This document shows positions 28,344 through 36,595 of a stretch of 52,548 bases of DNA, piece after piece; the stretch's first letter is position 1, and every line of letters begins with the position of its first letter. The DNA comes from Pseudomonadales bacterium (GTDB lineage Bacteria > Pseudomonadota > Gammaproteobacteria > Pseudomonadales > Pseudohongiellaceae), in contig JALRBQ010000049.1 in NCBI GenBank assembly GCA_023257655.1, forward strand, positions 1-52,548. Reading direction: 5' to 3'. The notes under the pieces are model-generated. The model saw only the letters and a list, made by a program, of their open reading frames with translations, ran no database searches and was not told the DNA's origin. The position numbers and the translations under genes are program-made.

Positions 28344-29093
28344 ATGATTAATGCGAATTCGGAGACCCGCGCTGCCGTCCCGCCCTTACAGGTCGGCGGG
28401 CTCAGCATCGTGGCCAGTCTGGAAGACATCCGCAAGACCTATTATATGGGTGCGCTTTCCGTCGAAGTCCTGCACGGAATATCACTGAATTTCTATGGTG
28501 GTGACTACATCAGCATCATGGGCCCGTCAGGCTGCGGCAAATCCACACTTATGAATATTCTCGGCTGTCTCGACCAGCCGACGTCTGGCAAGTATTTTCT
28601 CGGCAGTGAAGATACATCGCAGATGGAAGATGATGAGTTGTCGACCATACGCGGTGCGCGACTCGGGTTCATTTTTCAATCGTACAATCTGATCCAGCAA
28701 TTGAATGTACTCGAGAACATCGAGATGCCTCTGTTCTATCAGGGCTACTCCGAGGCGGCGAGTCACGCCAAGGCGATGCAGTTGGCCGAACGAGTCGGAC
28801 TCGCTGGGCGTGTCGATCACAAGCCTTTCGAATTGTCCGGTGGTCAGCAGCAGCGCGTCGCCATAGCGCGAGCGCTCGCCGTCGATCCGCTCATCATTCT
28901 GGCCGACGAACCGACCGGTAATCTGGATTCGAAATCGGGTGCGGAAATTCTGGATCTGTTTGATGAACTGCACCAGCAAGGCAAGACCCTGATTATGGTG
29001 ACCCATTCTGACGAATTGGCCGAGCGCTCCGAGCGCCAGATTCGTTTGCGTGACGGGGAGGTGGAGAGCGATGTCCGACGTCACACTCGCTAG
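28344..29093 (+). CDS. MacB-like ABC transporter ATP-binding protein
   Basis: This 249-residue ATPase belongs to the LolD/MacB-type family that powers mechanotransmission pumps. It shows Walker A GPSGCGKST (about 74-82), the Q-loop in LGFIFQSYNLIQQLNVLEN, the signature LSGGQQQRVAIARAL, Walker B LIILADEPTGNLDS and the H-loop THSDE. The ATG at 28344 follows GAGGAAACGAGCTCA. The next gene encodes the permease, so the MacB ATPase and membrane parts are separate polypeptides here. It starts 22 bases after the adaptor stop and overlaps the permease gene by 23 bases. Confidence 0.93.
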   Translation: MINANSETRAAVPPLQVGGLSIVASLEDIRKTYYMGALSVEVLHGISLNFYGGDYISIMGPSGCGKSTLMNILGCLDQPTSGKYFLGSEDTSQMEDDELSTIRGARLGFIFQSYNLIQQLNVLENIEMPLFYQGYSEAASHAKAMQLAERVGLAGRVDHKPFELSGGQQQRVAIARALAVDPLIILADEPTGNLDSKSGAEILDLFDELHQQGKTLIMVTHSDELAERSERQIRLRDGEVESDVRRHTR

Positions 29094-30432
29094 TCCCTCA
29101 GTTCCCGATACCCATGTCGAGGTATTGCGACCCAGCGCCAGTTTTAATTATGTGCGGTTGAAGAAAATTACGCAGGTGGGGATAAAGAGCATTTATTCCC
29201 ATGGGCTACGTTCACTGCTGACAGTGTTGGGCATCGTGATCGGTGTCGCGGCTGTCATCGCCATGCTGGCGGTGAGTGAGGGGGCTAGCTACGAGGCGCA
29301 GCAACAATTCCGCGACCTCGGTGCCAGCAATATCCTGCTCAAGAGCGTGAAGCCGGCTGAAGTCGAGGCCAGCTCGAATCGCGGCTTCGGCCCACCCCAG
29401 GCAATCATTTATGGCCTGACCAATGCCGACATTGAGACCATCCGCCAGACGATACCCGGCGTGACTAACGTGATTGCATCGCGCATCGTCAAGAAGACGG
29501 TGTGGAATCTTGGGCGCAGCATGAATACCGACGTTGTTGGTACGTCGGTCGACTACCCGGTATCGCGCAACTACAACTTGCGCGTGGGTCGCTTCTTCTC
29601 GGAGAGTGAAGTGCGCGAGCATTCCAATGTGGTCGTACTGAGCGATGAGGTCGTGCAGGAATTGTTCCCGATCGATAATCCGCTGGGTAACACCATCAAG
29701 ATCGACAGCGACTACTACAACATCATCGGCATCATGGAATCGGAGGGGTTTTCCAATCTCGGCACGAATCAGGCCGGGAGTTCCAATGCGGCCCCCAGTC
29801 GTATCTTCATCCCGTTCACGTCTTCCAGGACCCGCTTCGGCGAAACCACAACACGTCAGACCGCCGGTGGAGTCGAATCCGAGACCGTAGAACTGCACGA
29901 GGCGATTATCCAGATCGACGATCAGGAAAAGGTCATTGAAGTGGGACAGATCATCGACCAGATCCTGGCGCGGAGGCACAAGAAGGTCGACTACACCGTC
30001 GAGATTCCACTCGCGCTGTTACGCCAGGCCGAGGAGAGTGCGCTGCGTGATCAGATCGTCGCCGGTGCAATCGCCGGCATCTCGCTGTTGGTGGGCGGAA
30101 TCGGCATCATGAACATCATGCTCGCGAGCGTGACTGAACGCACCCGCGAGATCGGGATTCGCCGCGCACTGGGCGCCAAGAAGCAGGATATTGTTCTGCA
30201 ATTTCTCATCGAGGCGGTGATACTGTCGGGTGTTGGAGGCTTGATCGGAGTTTTTCTGGGTGTGCTGATTCCCGTTGTGATCTCCCTGTTTTGGGGCATG
30301 ACGACGATCGTGACGCCGATCGCCCCTATCCTCGCTTTCTCCATCTCCGCCCTGATCGGAGTCATCTTCGGGATCTATCCGTCCATGCGCGCCGCCGACA
30401 TGGATCCGGTCGAGGCCCTGCGACACGAGTAA
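29071..30432 (+). CDS. MacB-like ABC transporter permease
   Basis: This 453-residue permease has the four-helix MacB/FtsX layout: a first transmembrane helix at about 47-68 (SLLTVLGIVIGVAAVIAMLA), a large periplasmic domain (about 75-325, including ASRIVKKTVWNLGRSMNTDVVGTS in part) and three C-terminal helices (about 330-450). The conserved GGIGIMNIMLASVTERTREI and GIRRALGAKKQDI are both present, and it ends YPSMRAADMDPVEALRHE as expected for the family. The ATG at 29071 follows GGAGGTGGAGAGCG; a GTG seven codons earlier is less likely. Together with the three preceding genes it forms a tripartite efflux system for an unknown amphiphile, antibiotic, peptide or lipid. Confidence 0.92.
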   Translation: MSDVTLASPSVPDTHVEVLRPSASFNYVRLKKITQVGIKSIYSHGLRSLLTVLGIVIGVAAVIAMLAVSEGASYEAQQQFRDLGASNILLKSVKPAEVEASSNRGFGPPQAIIYGLTNADIETIRQTIPGVTNVIASRIVKKTVWNLGRSMNTDVVGTSVDYPVSRNYNLRVGRFFSESEVREHSNVVVLSDEVVQELFPIDNPLGNTIKIDSDYYNIIGIMESEGFSNLGTNQAGSSNAAPSRIFIPFTSSRTRFGETTTRQTAGGVESETVELHEAIIQIDDQEKVIEVGQIIDQILARRHKKVDYTVEIPLALLRQAEESALRDQIVAGAIAGISLLVGGIGIMNIMLASVTERTREIGIRRALGAKKQDIVLQFLIEAVILSGVGGLIGVFLGVLIPVVISLFWGMTTIVTPIAPILAFSISALIGVIFGIYPSMRAADMDPVEALRHE

Positions 30433-30514
30433 GCTGCATCGACGGTTCGCTATTTGAACTGCGACGGTGAGCAGACTATGATCGCAGCGTGTCCCAGTCA
30501 TCGGAAATCCTGTC

Positions 30515-32179
30515 ATGTTGAAACTTCGTGCTGTCTCTGTCGTCCTGTCACTGCTGTTTGCGGTCACCCTGCCACGCGTTGGTAGCGCTGCTGATGCACC
30601 ACAGTGGAGCGCCTACAACCAGACTGCCGACCTCGATCTGCTGTCGCGTCACAGCAATGAGAGCATGCGGTTCAAATTGCTCAATTCCCACGTACTCGAC
30701 AAGAATTCACTGTGGGCGGGGTTCGCCGATGAACTCGCAGACTTTTCCGCAGCCGATTACGAAGCCTTGAAACCACGGGTGCTGGATCGCAGCATCGCAG
30801 ACCTGCAAGCTGCAGTCGCCAGTGGCGACCTGTCCTACGAGTCACTGGTCACGTTCTACCTCTATCGCCTGCGCGAGACAGAGCTCGATAACAGTCGTTT
30901 TCTGAATGCCGTCATCAGTATCAATCCGGATGCACTTTCGCGCGCACGCATGCTCGATGAATTGCGTGCGCAGGGCAGGGCGGTGGCGGCGGACTCGCTG
31001 TTCGGCATCCCGGTGCTGTTAAAGGACAACGTCGGTTTTGCTGGCTTGCCGACCACAGCTGGTGCTCTGGCGCTGCGCGACAACGTTACGGTTAACGCCT
31101 TTATCACTGAGCGCCTGCTGGAAAGTGGTGCCATCATTCTCGGCAAGGCCAACCTGAGCGAATGGGCTTATTTTTTCTGTAACGACTGTCCTTCCGGTTA
31201 CAGTGCCATTGGAGGGCAGGCACTGAATCCCTATGGTCGCTTCCAGTTCAGCACAGGTGGTTCCAGTGCCGGCAGCGGCGCGGCGGTTGCAGCCAACCTC
31301 GCAGCGGTGGCGGTGGGCTCGGAGACGTCCGGATCGATTCTGTCACCCTCGAGCGCTAATTCCCTGGTCGGGCTGAAGCCGACCACAGGTAGTCTCAGTC
31401 GCAGTGGTATCGTGCCGATCTCGGCGACCTTGGATACCGCCGGGCCGATGGCGCATAACGTCGCCGACGCAGTAATCCTGTTCAATGCAATGACTGGCTA
31501 CGATGAGGCCGATACCGCCATGCCGTTGCAGAGCGCCGATATGCAACTGATTTATCGCACCATCAGTCTCGCGGACAAGCGTCTGGGAGTCGTGAACGGC
31601 TTCGCTGATGAGGCTCTGTATGCCGCGGCGCTTGCCTTATTGCAGGAAAATGGCGCGAATCTGGTGGCGTTTGATTTTACACCTCCCCAGTTTGATGATT
31701 TCACCACGTATCTCGGTGCCGAGATGCAGCGCGATTTGCCGGCTTATCTCGACGCCTGGGCTAATGAGGCGGTTAGCATCAGGTCAATCACGGACCTGCA
31801 AGTGTTCAACGCCGAGGACCTGGCTCTGCGCGCGCCCTATGAACAGGGTCTCATTGACATGATGGCAGGGCTGCAGATGACACCAGATGACCTCGAGGCA
31901 CTGCGGTCGGAATTGCAATCGGCGGCGCGCAATGCACTGGACTCCCTGTTTCGCGAGCAACAACTGGATGTCCTGCTCTCGATCGCTAACCGCAATGCCG
32001 GTCTCGCGGCTCTCGCCAATTACCCGGCCCTCACAATCCCCATGGGGTATACCGAAGAGGGACGCCCGATGGGGCTGACGCTTATTGCCCCTTCCTTCGA
32101 GGAGCAGGAACTGGTGGACATAGGCGCGACCTTTGAAACGCTCAGTCGTGCGCGGCGCCTGCCTGAGGCTTATCGTTAG
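30515..32179 (+). CDS. Exported amidase-signature enzyme
   Basis: This 554-residue hydrolase has a cleavable signal peptide (about residues 1-26, RVGSA-AD) and so acts in the periplasm. The amidase-signature triad is visible: Lys170 in GIPVLLKDN, the cis-Ser in FSTGGSSAGSG (S250/S251) and the nucleophile Ser274 in GSETSGSI (the family usually has GGSI). SGLKPTTG-like VGLKPTTGSLSRSGIVP and the C-terminal NYPALTIPMGY also fit. The substrate amide is unknown. It follows the efflux operon by 82 bases in the same direction and may be cotranscribed, but a functional link is unproven. It is convergent with the YejM-like gene. Confidence 0.9.
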   Translation: MLKLRAVSVVLSLLFAVTLPRVGSAADAPQWSAYNQTADLDLLSRHSNESMRFKLLNSHVLDKNSLWAGFADELADFSAADYEALKPRVLDRSIADLQAAVASGDLSYESLVTFYLYRLRETELDNSRFLNAVISINPDALSRARMLDELRAQGRAVAADSLFGIPVLLKDNVGFAGLPTTAGALALRDNVTVNAFITERLLESGAIILGKANLSEWAYFFCNDCPSGYSAIGGQALNPYGRFQFSTGGSSAGSGAAVAANLAAVAVGSETSGSILSPSSANSLVGLKPTTGSLSRSGIVPISATLDTAGPMAHNVADAVILFNAMTGYDEADTAMPLQSADMQLIYRTISLADKRLGVVNGFADEALYAAALALLQENGANLVAFDFTPPQFDDFTTYLGAEMQRDLPAYLDAWANEAVSIRSITDLQVFNAEDLALRAPYEQGLIDMMAGLQMTPDDLEALRSELQSAARNALDSLFREQQLDVLLSIANRNAGLAALANYPALTIPMGYTEEGRPMGLTLIAPSFEEQELVDIGATFETLSRARRLPEAYR

Positions 32180-32186
32180 CGGTTGC

Positions 32187-34037
32187 TTAGTTGAAGAACT
32201 GATTCTGTAGCGAAAGATAGTCGGCGAGTTGTTGTTCATAGGCCACGCCGCTGGATTGCAGATCGATGGCCCTGTCGCTAATGTCAGTTGTCTGCGCATC
32301 ATAAGACGCACCCTTCAGACTGAAGATGATCTTCACCTCCGGGGTCACAAGCGTGTTGCCGTGCCAATCGCTCACGACCAGAAAATCACGCTTGAAATCG
32401 TCGGTGAACAGGTTGGTGCCGAAGCTATAGGTGGCGGGGTCTTGCTCGACGCCAAGTGCCGCGAATACCGTTGCGGGGATATCGAGATGGCTGGACATAC
32501 TCTGGTAGCTATGAGGCTCCGGCATCTGCGGTAAATGAATGATCAGAGGCACCCGTATCTGCTGCTGGCTGAATGTCGAATTGTGTCCCCAGCGTCCGTT
32601 TTCCATGAATTCTTCTCCATGGTCGCCAGTGACAATCACGATCGTGTTGTCCATCAAGCCCTGTTCTTCCAGCGTGGCATAGACTCGTTGCAACTGGCGA
32701 TCCAGATGATGGGCGGCATTCAGATATCGGGCCTTGATCTGCGGCATTTTGGCGTCGAGATCGACCGTAAGATAGTTAAAGTCCTTCAGGTAGTCAGGCT
32801 CGATGATGTCTTCGTCGGGAAAGTAGTAATTGGCGTGGGCTGACTCGAAAAACATGAATGCGAAGAATGGATCATTGGCCTGCTTGATAAATGCGATCAG
32901 GTCGCTGGTATTTTTCTGGTCTCGCTCCCAGCCATGTCCGGTGTTGAATTCCTGCAGAGCTTCTGCGGGCAGTGAGCTGAATACTGTCTTGTCGAACTCA
33001 GGATAGGTGAATGCCGAGCTCGTGAAGGCGCCGAAGTCATAGCCCTGCTGCTTGAGCTGCTCGATAAGCAAGGGGGGTTGTCGATTACGCAAGACATCGA
33101 ACCAGTAATGTCCGTAGAGGCCGTAAAACTGGGTGAACATGCCCATGCGCGTTCCATTGCCCCCGCTGTAGTGATTCTGGAACCACTGCTGTTGATTGGC
33201 AAAGGCATAGGTGTTTGGCATTGTCTTCGCATCGACCGTATCAGCTCGCCAGGATTCGGCGACGAGCCAGACAATATTGTATTTCGTCGCCGGTTCAGTC
33301 CGGTTCAGGAGGCTGCTGTCGAAGTAGGCAAGATTACCGCTGTCCACCGAATAGCTGAGTTCGTCTTCGAAGCGTTCGGTGCGCGGAAAACCGAGATCGG
33401 ATAGCACTGAATCTGCGGTAACCGGGATATACCAAATCACCTCGTCGGCGGTATTCAACACTGGCACGATATTCACATAGTCGGCATACACATAAATCAG
33501 ACTTTCCAACAGAAAGCAGGTCAGTACAGTGGCGGAGAAGCGCCTGGGTGTCAGCTGACGCGGAACCAGTTTCTCCAGCGGTAACCACTTCGTCGCCGCG
33601 AAGAAAACAACGGCTCCCAGTGCGACGATGAGGAAGGCGCTGTTCCAGGTCGAATCGCTGATTCCCATGGCGGCCACGCCACCAGTGGTGGAGATGAGGT
33701 TGATTACGAAAAAGTTCGTGTAGAAGCCGTAGAGCGCGTAAAGCTTGTAATTGGCAATGAGAAAGACAATGAGCAAATAGGCGAGGGTAAATACGGCCCA
33801 GACGAGCGCCGCGCTTAGCTGCGGTCTGGTTCTGAGGCGTAAGACGGACCACGCCAGCAAGTAGACGGGCAGGCTGATCATCGAAGCCCATACAAAGGCT
33901 GTTATTACAAGAAAGGTCAGGGCGATAAGGCCTTGGGCAGAGGAGCCAGCCTGCAGCACAAGCGAAACAAAGGCGAAAAGCCACAGAATGAGGAGAGGGC
34001 GGATCAGGCGCGCATCGGTTCGAATCAAAGCTGACAA
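32187..34037 (-). CDS. YejM/PbgA (LapC)-like inner-membrane sulfatase-fold protein
   Basis: This 616-residue protein has about five transmembrane helices in its first 190 residues and then a periplasmic alkaline-phosphatase-superfamily domain (about 250-616). NHYSGGNGTRMGMFTQFYGL (about 288-307) closely matches YejM. Retained hydrolase residues include E261 in LVAESWRAD, T296 and TGDHGEEF. In E. coli, YejM (PbgA/LapC) senses LPS in the inner membrane and controls LpxC degradation; the enzymatic relatives EptA and LtaS transfer phosphate groups. Here the metal-site residues look largely intact, so catalysis is possible. A PmrA-box-like site in minus orientation lies 118 bases upstream. It diverges from the LPS-kinase gene. 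Confidence 0.82.
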   Translation of the reverse strand: MSALIRTDARLIRPLLILWLFAFVSLVLQAGSSAQGLIALTFLVITAFVWASMISLPVYLLAWSVLRLRTRPQLSAALVWAVFTLAYLLIVFLIANYKLYALYGFYTNFFVINLISTTGGVAAMGISDSTWNSAFLIVALGAVVFFAATKWLPLEKLVPRQLTPRRFSATVLTCFLLESLIYVYADYVNIVPVLNTADEVIWYIPVTADSVLSDLGFPRTERFEDELSYSVDSGNLAYFDSSLLNRTEPATKYNIVWLVAESWRADTVDAKTMPNTYAFANQQQWFQNHYSGGNGTRMGMFTQFYGLYGHYWFDVLRNRQPPLLIEQLKQQGYDFGAFTSSAFTYPEFDKTVFSSLPAEALQEFNTGHGWERDQKNTSDLIAFIKQANDPFFAFMFFESAHANYYFPDEDIIEPDYLKDFNYLTVDLDAKMPQIKARYLNAAHHLDRQLQRVYATLEEQGLMDNTIVIVTGDHGEEFMENGRWGHNSTFSQQQIRVPLIIHLPQMPEPHSYQSMSSHLDIPATVFAALGVEQDPATYSFGTNLFTDDFKRDFLVVSDWHGNTLVTPEVKIIFSLKGASYDAQTTDISDRAIDLQSSGVAYEQQLADYLSLQNQFFN

Positions 34038-34095
34038 ACTCCGGACCAGACTGTTTTTAGACCGTATTTTATTAGGGCGATACTAGTCAGAATTG

Positions 34096-34112
34096 CTTAA
34101 GAAAGGCTTAAT
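34096..34112 (+). promoter_or_regulatory. PmrA-box-like site 1 (perfect)
   Basis: CTTAAG-AAAGG-CTTAAT fits the PmrA/BasR consensus YTTAAK-N5-YTTAAK at every position, with the 11-base half-site period of OmpR-family regulators. It is oriented toward the InaA-like kinase gene. It shares 15 identical bases with site 2 on the opposite strand, so the two form a widely spaced perfect inverted repeat (34096-34110 and 34157-34171). Confidence 0.65.
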
Positions 34113-34154
34113 TTCAGCCGAGTACTAGTAGAACATCGTTGCCTTGCATGAAAT

Positions 34155-34171
34155 CATAAGCCTTTCTTAAG
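34155..34171 (-). promoter_or_regulatory. PmrA-box-like site 2 (one mismatch)
   Basis: On the minus strand this reads CTTAAG-AAAGG-CTTATG, one mismatch from YTTAAK-N5-YTTAAK. It points toward the YejM-like gene, whose start is 118 bases away. With site 1 it suggests that both divergent promoters answer to the same OmpR-family regulator. Confidence 0.6.
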
Positions 34172-34270
34172 AATCAACTGATATCTTGATCGGCCCACAC
34201 TTATGCAGCGGCTTCCAATGAACATCGTGACTTCCCTGGATCAATGGCCAGCTGCCAGTACCGAACTATC

Positions 34271-35023
34271 ATGTCAGTGAGCGAAAGCAAGAACCCCGGC
34301 AAGATCCGCTTTGAAAACCAGGAAGACCATGCATTGTTTGCTGACAATGACCTTGCCAGCTTCGAAGCGCTGTGGGATTTACCACATATCTTTGTCGACG
34401 ATGTTAATTATCGTCGTGGCGGCTGGAGTGCCGTGTCCACGCTGGAATTGGGAGCAGGGGAACAGCGTCATATCTATTTTGTGAAGCGACAGGAGAACCA
34501 GTTCCGTTATTCGCTGCGTCGCCCCTTCGGCCGCCTCACCTTCGCAGATGAAGTGGATGCCATTCGCCTTGTGCAATCGCTGGGATTGCCCGCGGTGGAC
34601 ATGGTCTGCTTCGGCATCAGTCGCCAACCGGGTGTCACCCGCGGCATTCTCGTTACTCGTCGTATCACTCTGCCGACCCTGGCGGACCTTATCGAATCCA
34701 AGCCCAATTGGAATGCCATATTGCCCGAACTCGAGCAAATCGGTAATCAGCTCTATCGTATACATGCCAACAAGATTCGGCATGGTGCCTTTTACCCCAA
34801 TCACATATTCGCTGACATCGCTTCCGGCAAGGTGCAGATGATCGATTTTGAGGGGGCGAGATTGTGCCGGACGAGCGCCAAGGCGATAAAGGCCGATCTG
34901 CCGCAGTTGCTAAGACGCCTAACGTATATGCCCGAACAGGCGATAAATGCCTTGTTAAGGTCGTATTTGGATGAACACTACGAACTGGTGCAGTCACTCA
35001 TGAGTTACAGGAAAAAGCCATGA
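34271..35023 (+). CDS. InaA-type LPS core kinase-like protein
   Basis: This protein of about 250 residues has the atypical kinase fold of the InaA/WaaP/Kdo-kinase group, whose members phosphorylate LPS core sugars in the cytoplasm. Visible elements are the phosphate-loop lysine region HIYFVKRQEN (K72), the catalytic-loop segment RHGAFYPNHIF (about 170-180; canonical H-G-x-x-Y-x-x-H) and the metal-binding MIDFEGAR (D192). Members of this group often have DLE or DFE here. Two starts are possible: ATG at 34271 (used) and an in-frame ATG at 34244; neither has a strong ribosome site. The stop overlaps the methyltransferase start by 4 bases. PmrA-box-like site 1 lies upstream. Confidence 0.78.
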   Translation: MSVSESKNPGKIRFENQEDHALFADNDLASFEALWDLPHIFVDDVNYRRGGWSAVSTLELGAGEQRHIYFVKRQENQFRYSLRRPFGRLTFADEVDAIRLVQSLGLPAVDMVCFGISRQPGVTRGILVTRRITLPTLADLIESKPNWNAILPELEQIGNQLYRIHANKIRHGAFYPNHIFADIASGKVQMIDFEGARLCRTSAKAIKADLPQLLRRLTYMPEQAINALLRSYLDEHYELVQSLMSYRKKP

Positions 35024-35685
35024 CGGAGTCCGGACAGGGAAAAAAATCTTCGATGTTGAACTATGAACGTGTCAAGTCCGACGCAGTCAGTGCCGAGTTG
35101 TATACACAGCGACGCCCCGAAAAACATCGCTTCGAAATGCGGATGGTAGAGGAAGCCTTCGGCATGCTCCCCAAAGACGCCGTGGCAACAGTACTCGATG
35201 CCCCGTGCGGTGTCGGTCGCCTGAGTCTCTGGCTCGGTCAACAGGGCTATCAGGTAACTGCCGTGGATCTCGGCGAAGCGGCTGTCAACTACACCAAAGA
35301 ATTGCTGTCCAAGAGCAATATCAACGCCGATGTCAGCAGTCAGAATATTTTTGAGCTTCCCTATACTGACAACCAGTTCGATGCCGCAGTCTGTTTTCGC
35401 CTGTTGCATCATTTCGACAAACCTGCCGATCAGCAGGCCCTGATTCGTGAACTGTGCCGTGTCGCCGGCAGTTATGTGGTCATTTCCTATTTTTCCCCGT
35501 ATTCGTTCACCACGCTGCGTCGTAAACTGCGGCGCGCACTCTCCGGCAAGCCAATCAAACAGAACCCCAATACCTTGCAGCAGGTGAGGCAAATGTTTGA
35601 TGCTTGTCACTATTCCTTGCTTGGTACCGTGAAACGCTCGGGATTTCTGCATTCCCTGCAGGTCGCTGTCTTCAAAGCATCCTGA
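35020..35685 (+). CDS. Class I SAM-dependent methyltransferase
   Basis: This 221-residue cytosolic enzyme has the Rossmann-like methyltransferase fold: motif I VLDAPCGVGRLSLWL (about 58-72), motif II VTAVDLGEAAV, and motif IV with the acidic FDAAVCFRLLHHF (about 120-132). The C-terminal part includes a basic segment (LRRKLRRALSGKPIKQ) that could face the membrane. It is translationally coupled to the kinase gene. Kinase-methyltransferase pairs next to envelope two-component genes are known in Pseudomonas col/war loci; I infer an LPS-related target, but the acceptor cannot be told from the sequence. Confidence 0.85.
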   Translation: MTESGQGKKSSMLNYERVKSDAVSAELYTQRRPEKHRFEMRMVEEAFGMLPKDAVATVLDAPCGVGRLSLWLGQQGYQVTAVDLGEAAVNYTKELLSKSNINADVSSQNIFELPYTDNQFDAAVCFRLLHHFDKPADQQALIRELCRVAGSYVVISYFSPYSFTTLRRKLRRALSGKPIKQNPNTLQQVRQMFDACHYSLLGTVKRSGFLHSLQVAVFKAS

Positions 35686-35802
35686 AGAGTTCTTCGAAAA
35701 ACGTCCTGACTTGCCCTTATTGATGGGCACAACCCCACCGGGTTTCTGACCCGAAACGCCGTGCCTGCCTGTGAATCACGATAGCGTGTCGTGTCGCGTT
35801 CA

Positions 35803-35819
35803 CTTAAGAAAGCGTTAAG
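35803..35819 (+). promoter_or_regulatory. PmrA-box-like site 3 (one mismatch), upstream of the ten-gene operon
   Basis: CTTAAG-AAAGC-GTTAAG differs from YTTAAK-N5-YTTAAK at one position and shares CTTAAGAAAG with sites 1 and 2. It ends 47 bases before the first gene of the run 35867-44152. A weak -10-like TAATTT follows at 35830-35835. The position fits activation by an OmpR-family regulator, plausibly the one encoded at 40239-40904. Confidence 0.6.
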
Positions 35820-35866
35820 CACTGGCTGCTAATTTGCGAGCGTGATTCAAACTCAAAGGAACGCTC

Positions 35867-36595
35867 ATGGTAGTCCCGGGTCTGGAATTTTCCCCTGCGG
35901 TAACCCCGCATACAGCAGCACATGCGGAAGTTGGCAACTGGATTTCGCCTTTGCCCACACTCGAGCTGCACGACAGCAGTTCGTGCGCGAGAGCCGAAGT
36001 AGAAGCCTATATTCGAGACAGGTTTCAGCACAAATATGGGGCGCAGATAGAGCATTTTCTGCCGCAGTTGTTCAGTCTGCGCTGCGCCGGCCTGCTGACA
36101 GGGTGTGCCGGGGTCTCATCAGCCCTGCAACACGCGCCGCTGTTTCTTGAGCACTATCTTGACGCACCGATAGAGGTTGAGCTGCAGGCGCGCGGACTCG
36201 CAGACTGGGAGCGAGAGGGTATTGTCGAGATCGGCAATCTCGTTGCCACCAGTCGTGGAGCCAGTCGCATCGTCTTCATCGTGCTGGCCAGTGTCCTGCA
36301 CCGGGCCGGCATGAAGTGGATGGTCTTCACGGCAACCAGTCCGCTGTATGCCAGTCTGCAGAAGCTCGGCATGCCGCTGCTACGTATTCGCGAGGCTGAT
36401 ATCAGCCGCCTGCCGGCAGTCAGCAATGGCAATTGGGGAACGTATTACGAGCATCGTCCGGAAGTCGTTGCCGCGAATCTTGACCAGGCGATCCAGCTTA
36501 TCGACCACCGCAAGCTGTTCCACACTGTCCAGCAATTGTTCGGCAAGCAAATCGACGTGCTCACCCGTGAATTCAGTCGGAGTCTGGGGCAATGA
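35867..36595 (+). CDS. 'Thermostable hemolysin' family (GNAT/autoinducer-synthase-like) protein
   Basis: This 242-residue protein matches the T_hemolysin family. The name comes from a Vibrio hemolysin, but the fold is grouped with acyltransferases of the GNAT/autoinducer-synthase kind. Features seen are EVEAYIRDRFQHKYGAQIEHFLPQLFSL, the central VEIGNLVATSRGASRIVFIVLASVLHRAGMKWMVFTAT region (about 124-157; typical of the acyl-donor site) and YASLQKLGMPLLRI. There is no signal peptide, so it is cytosolic. An acyl-transfer role fits better than toxin activity because the next gene encodes an acyl ligase, which overlaps it by 4 bases. The ATG at 35867 follows AAGGA. It is the first gene of the operon under site 3. 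Confidence 0.75.
   Translation: MVVPGLEFSPAVTPHTAAHAEVGNWISPLPTLELHDSSSCARAEVEAYIRDRFQHKYGAQIEHFLPQLFSLRCAGLLTGCAGVSSALQHAPLFLEHYLDAPIEVELQARGLADWEREGIVEIGNLVATSRGASRIVFIVLASVLHRAGMKWMVFTATSPLYASLQKLGMPLLRIREADISRLPAVSNGNWGTYYEHRPEVVAANLDQAIQLIDHRKLFHTVQQLFGKQIDVLTREFSRSLGQ

Noticed and set aside
35867..36595. Pore-forming toxin
   Set aside because: The hemolysin name is inherited; the gene lacks a secretion signal and sits with metabolic enzymes.
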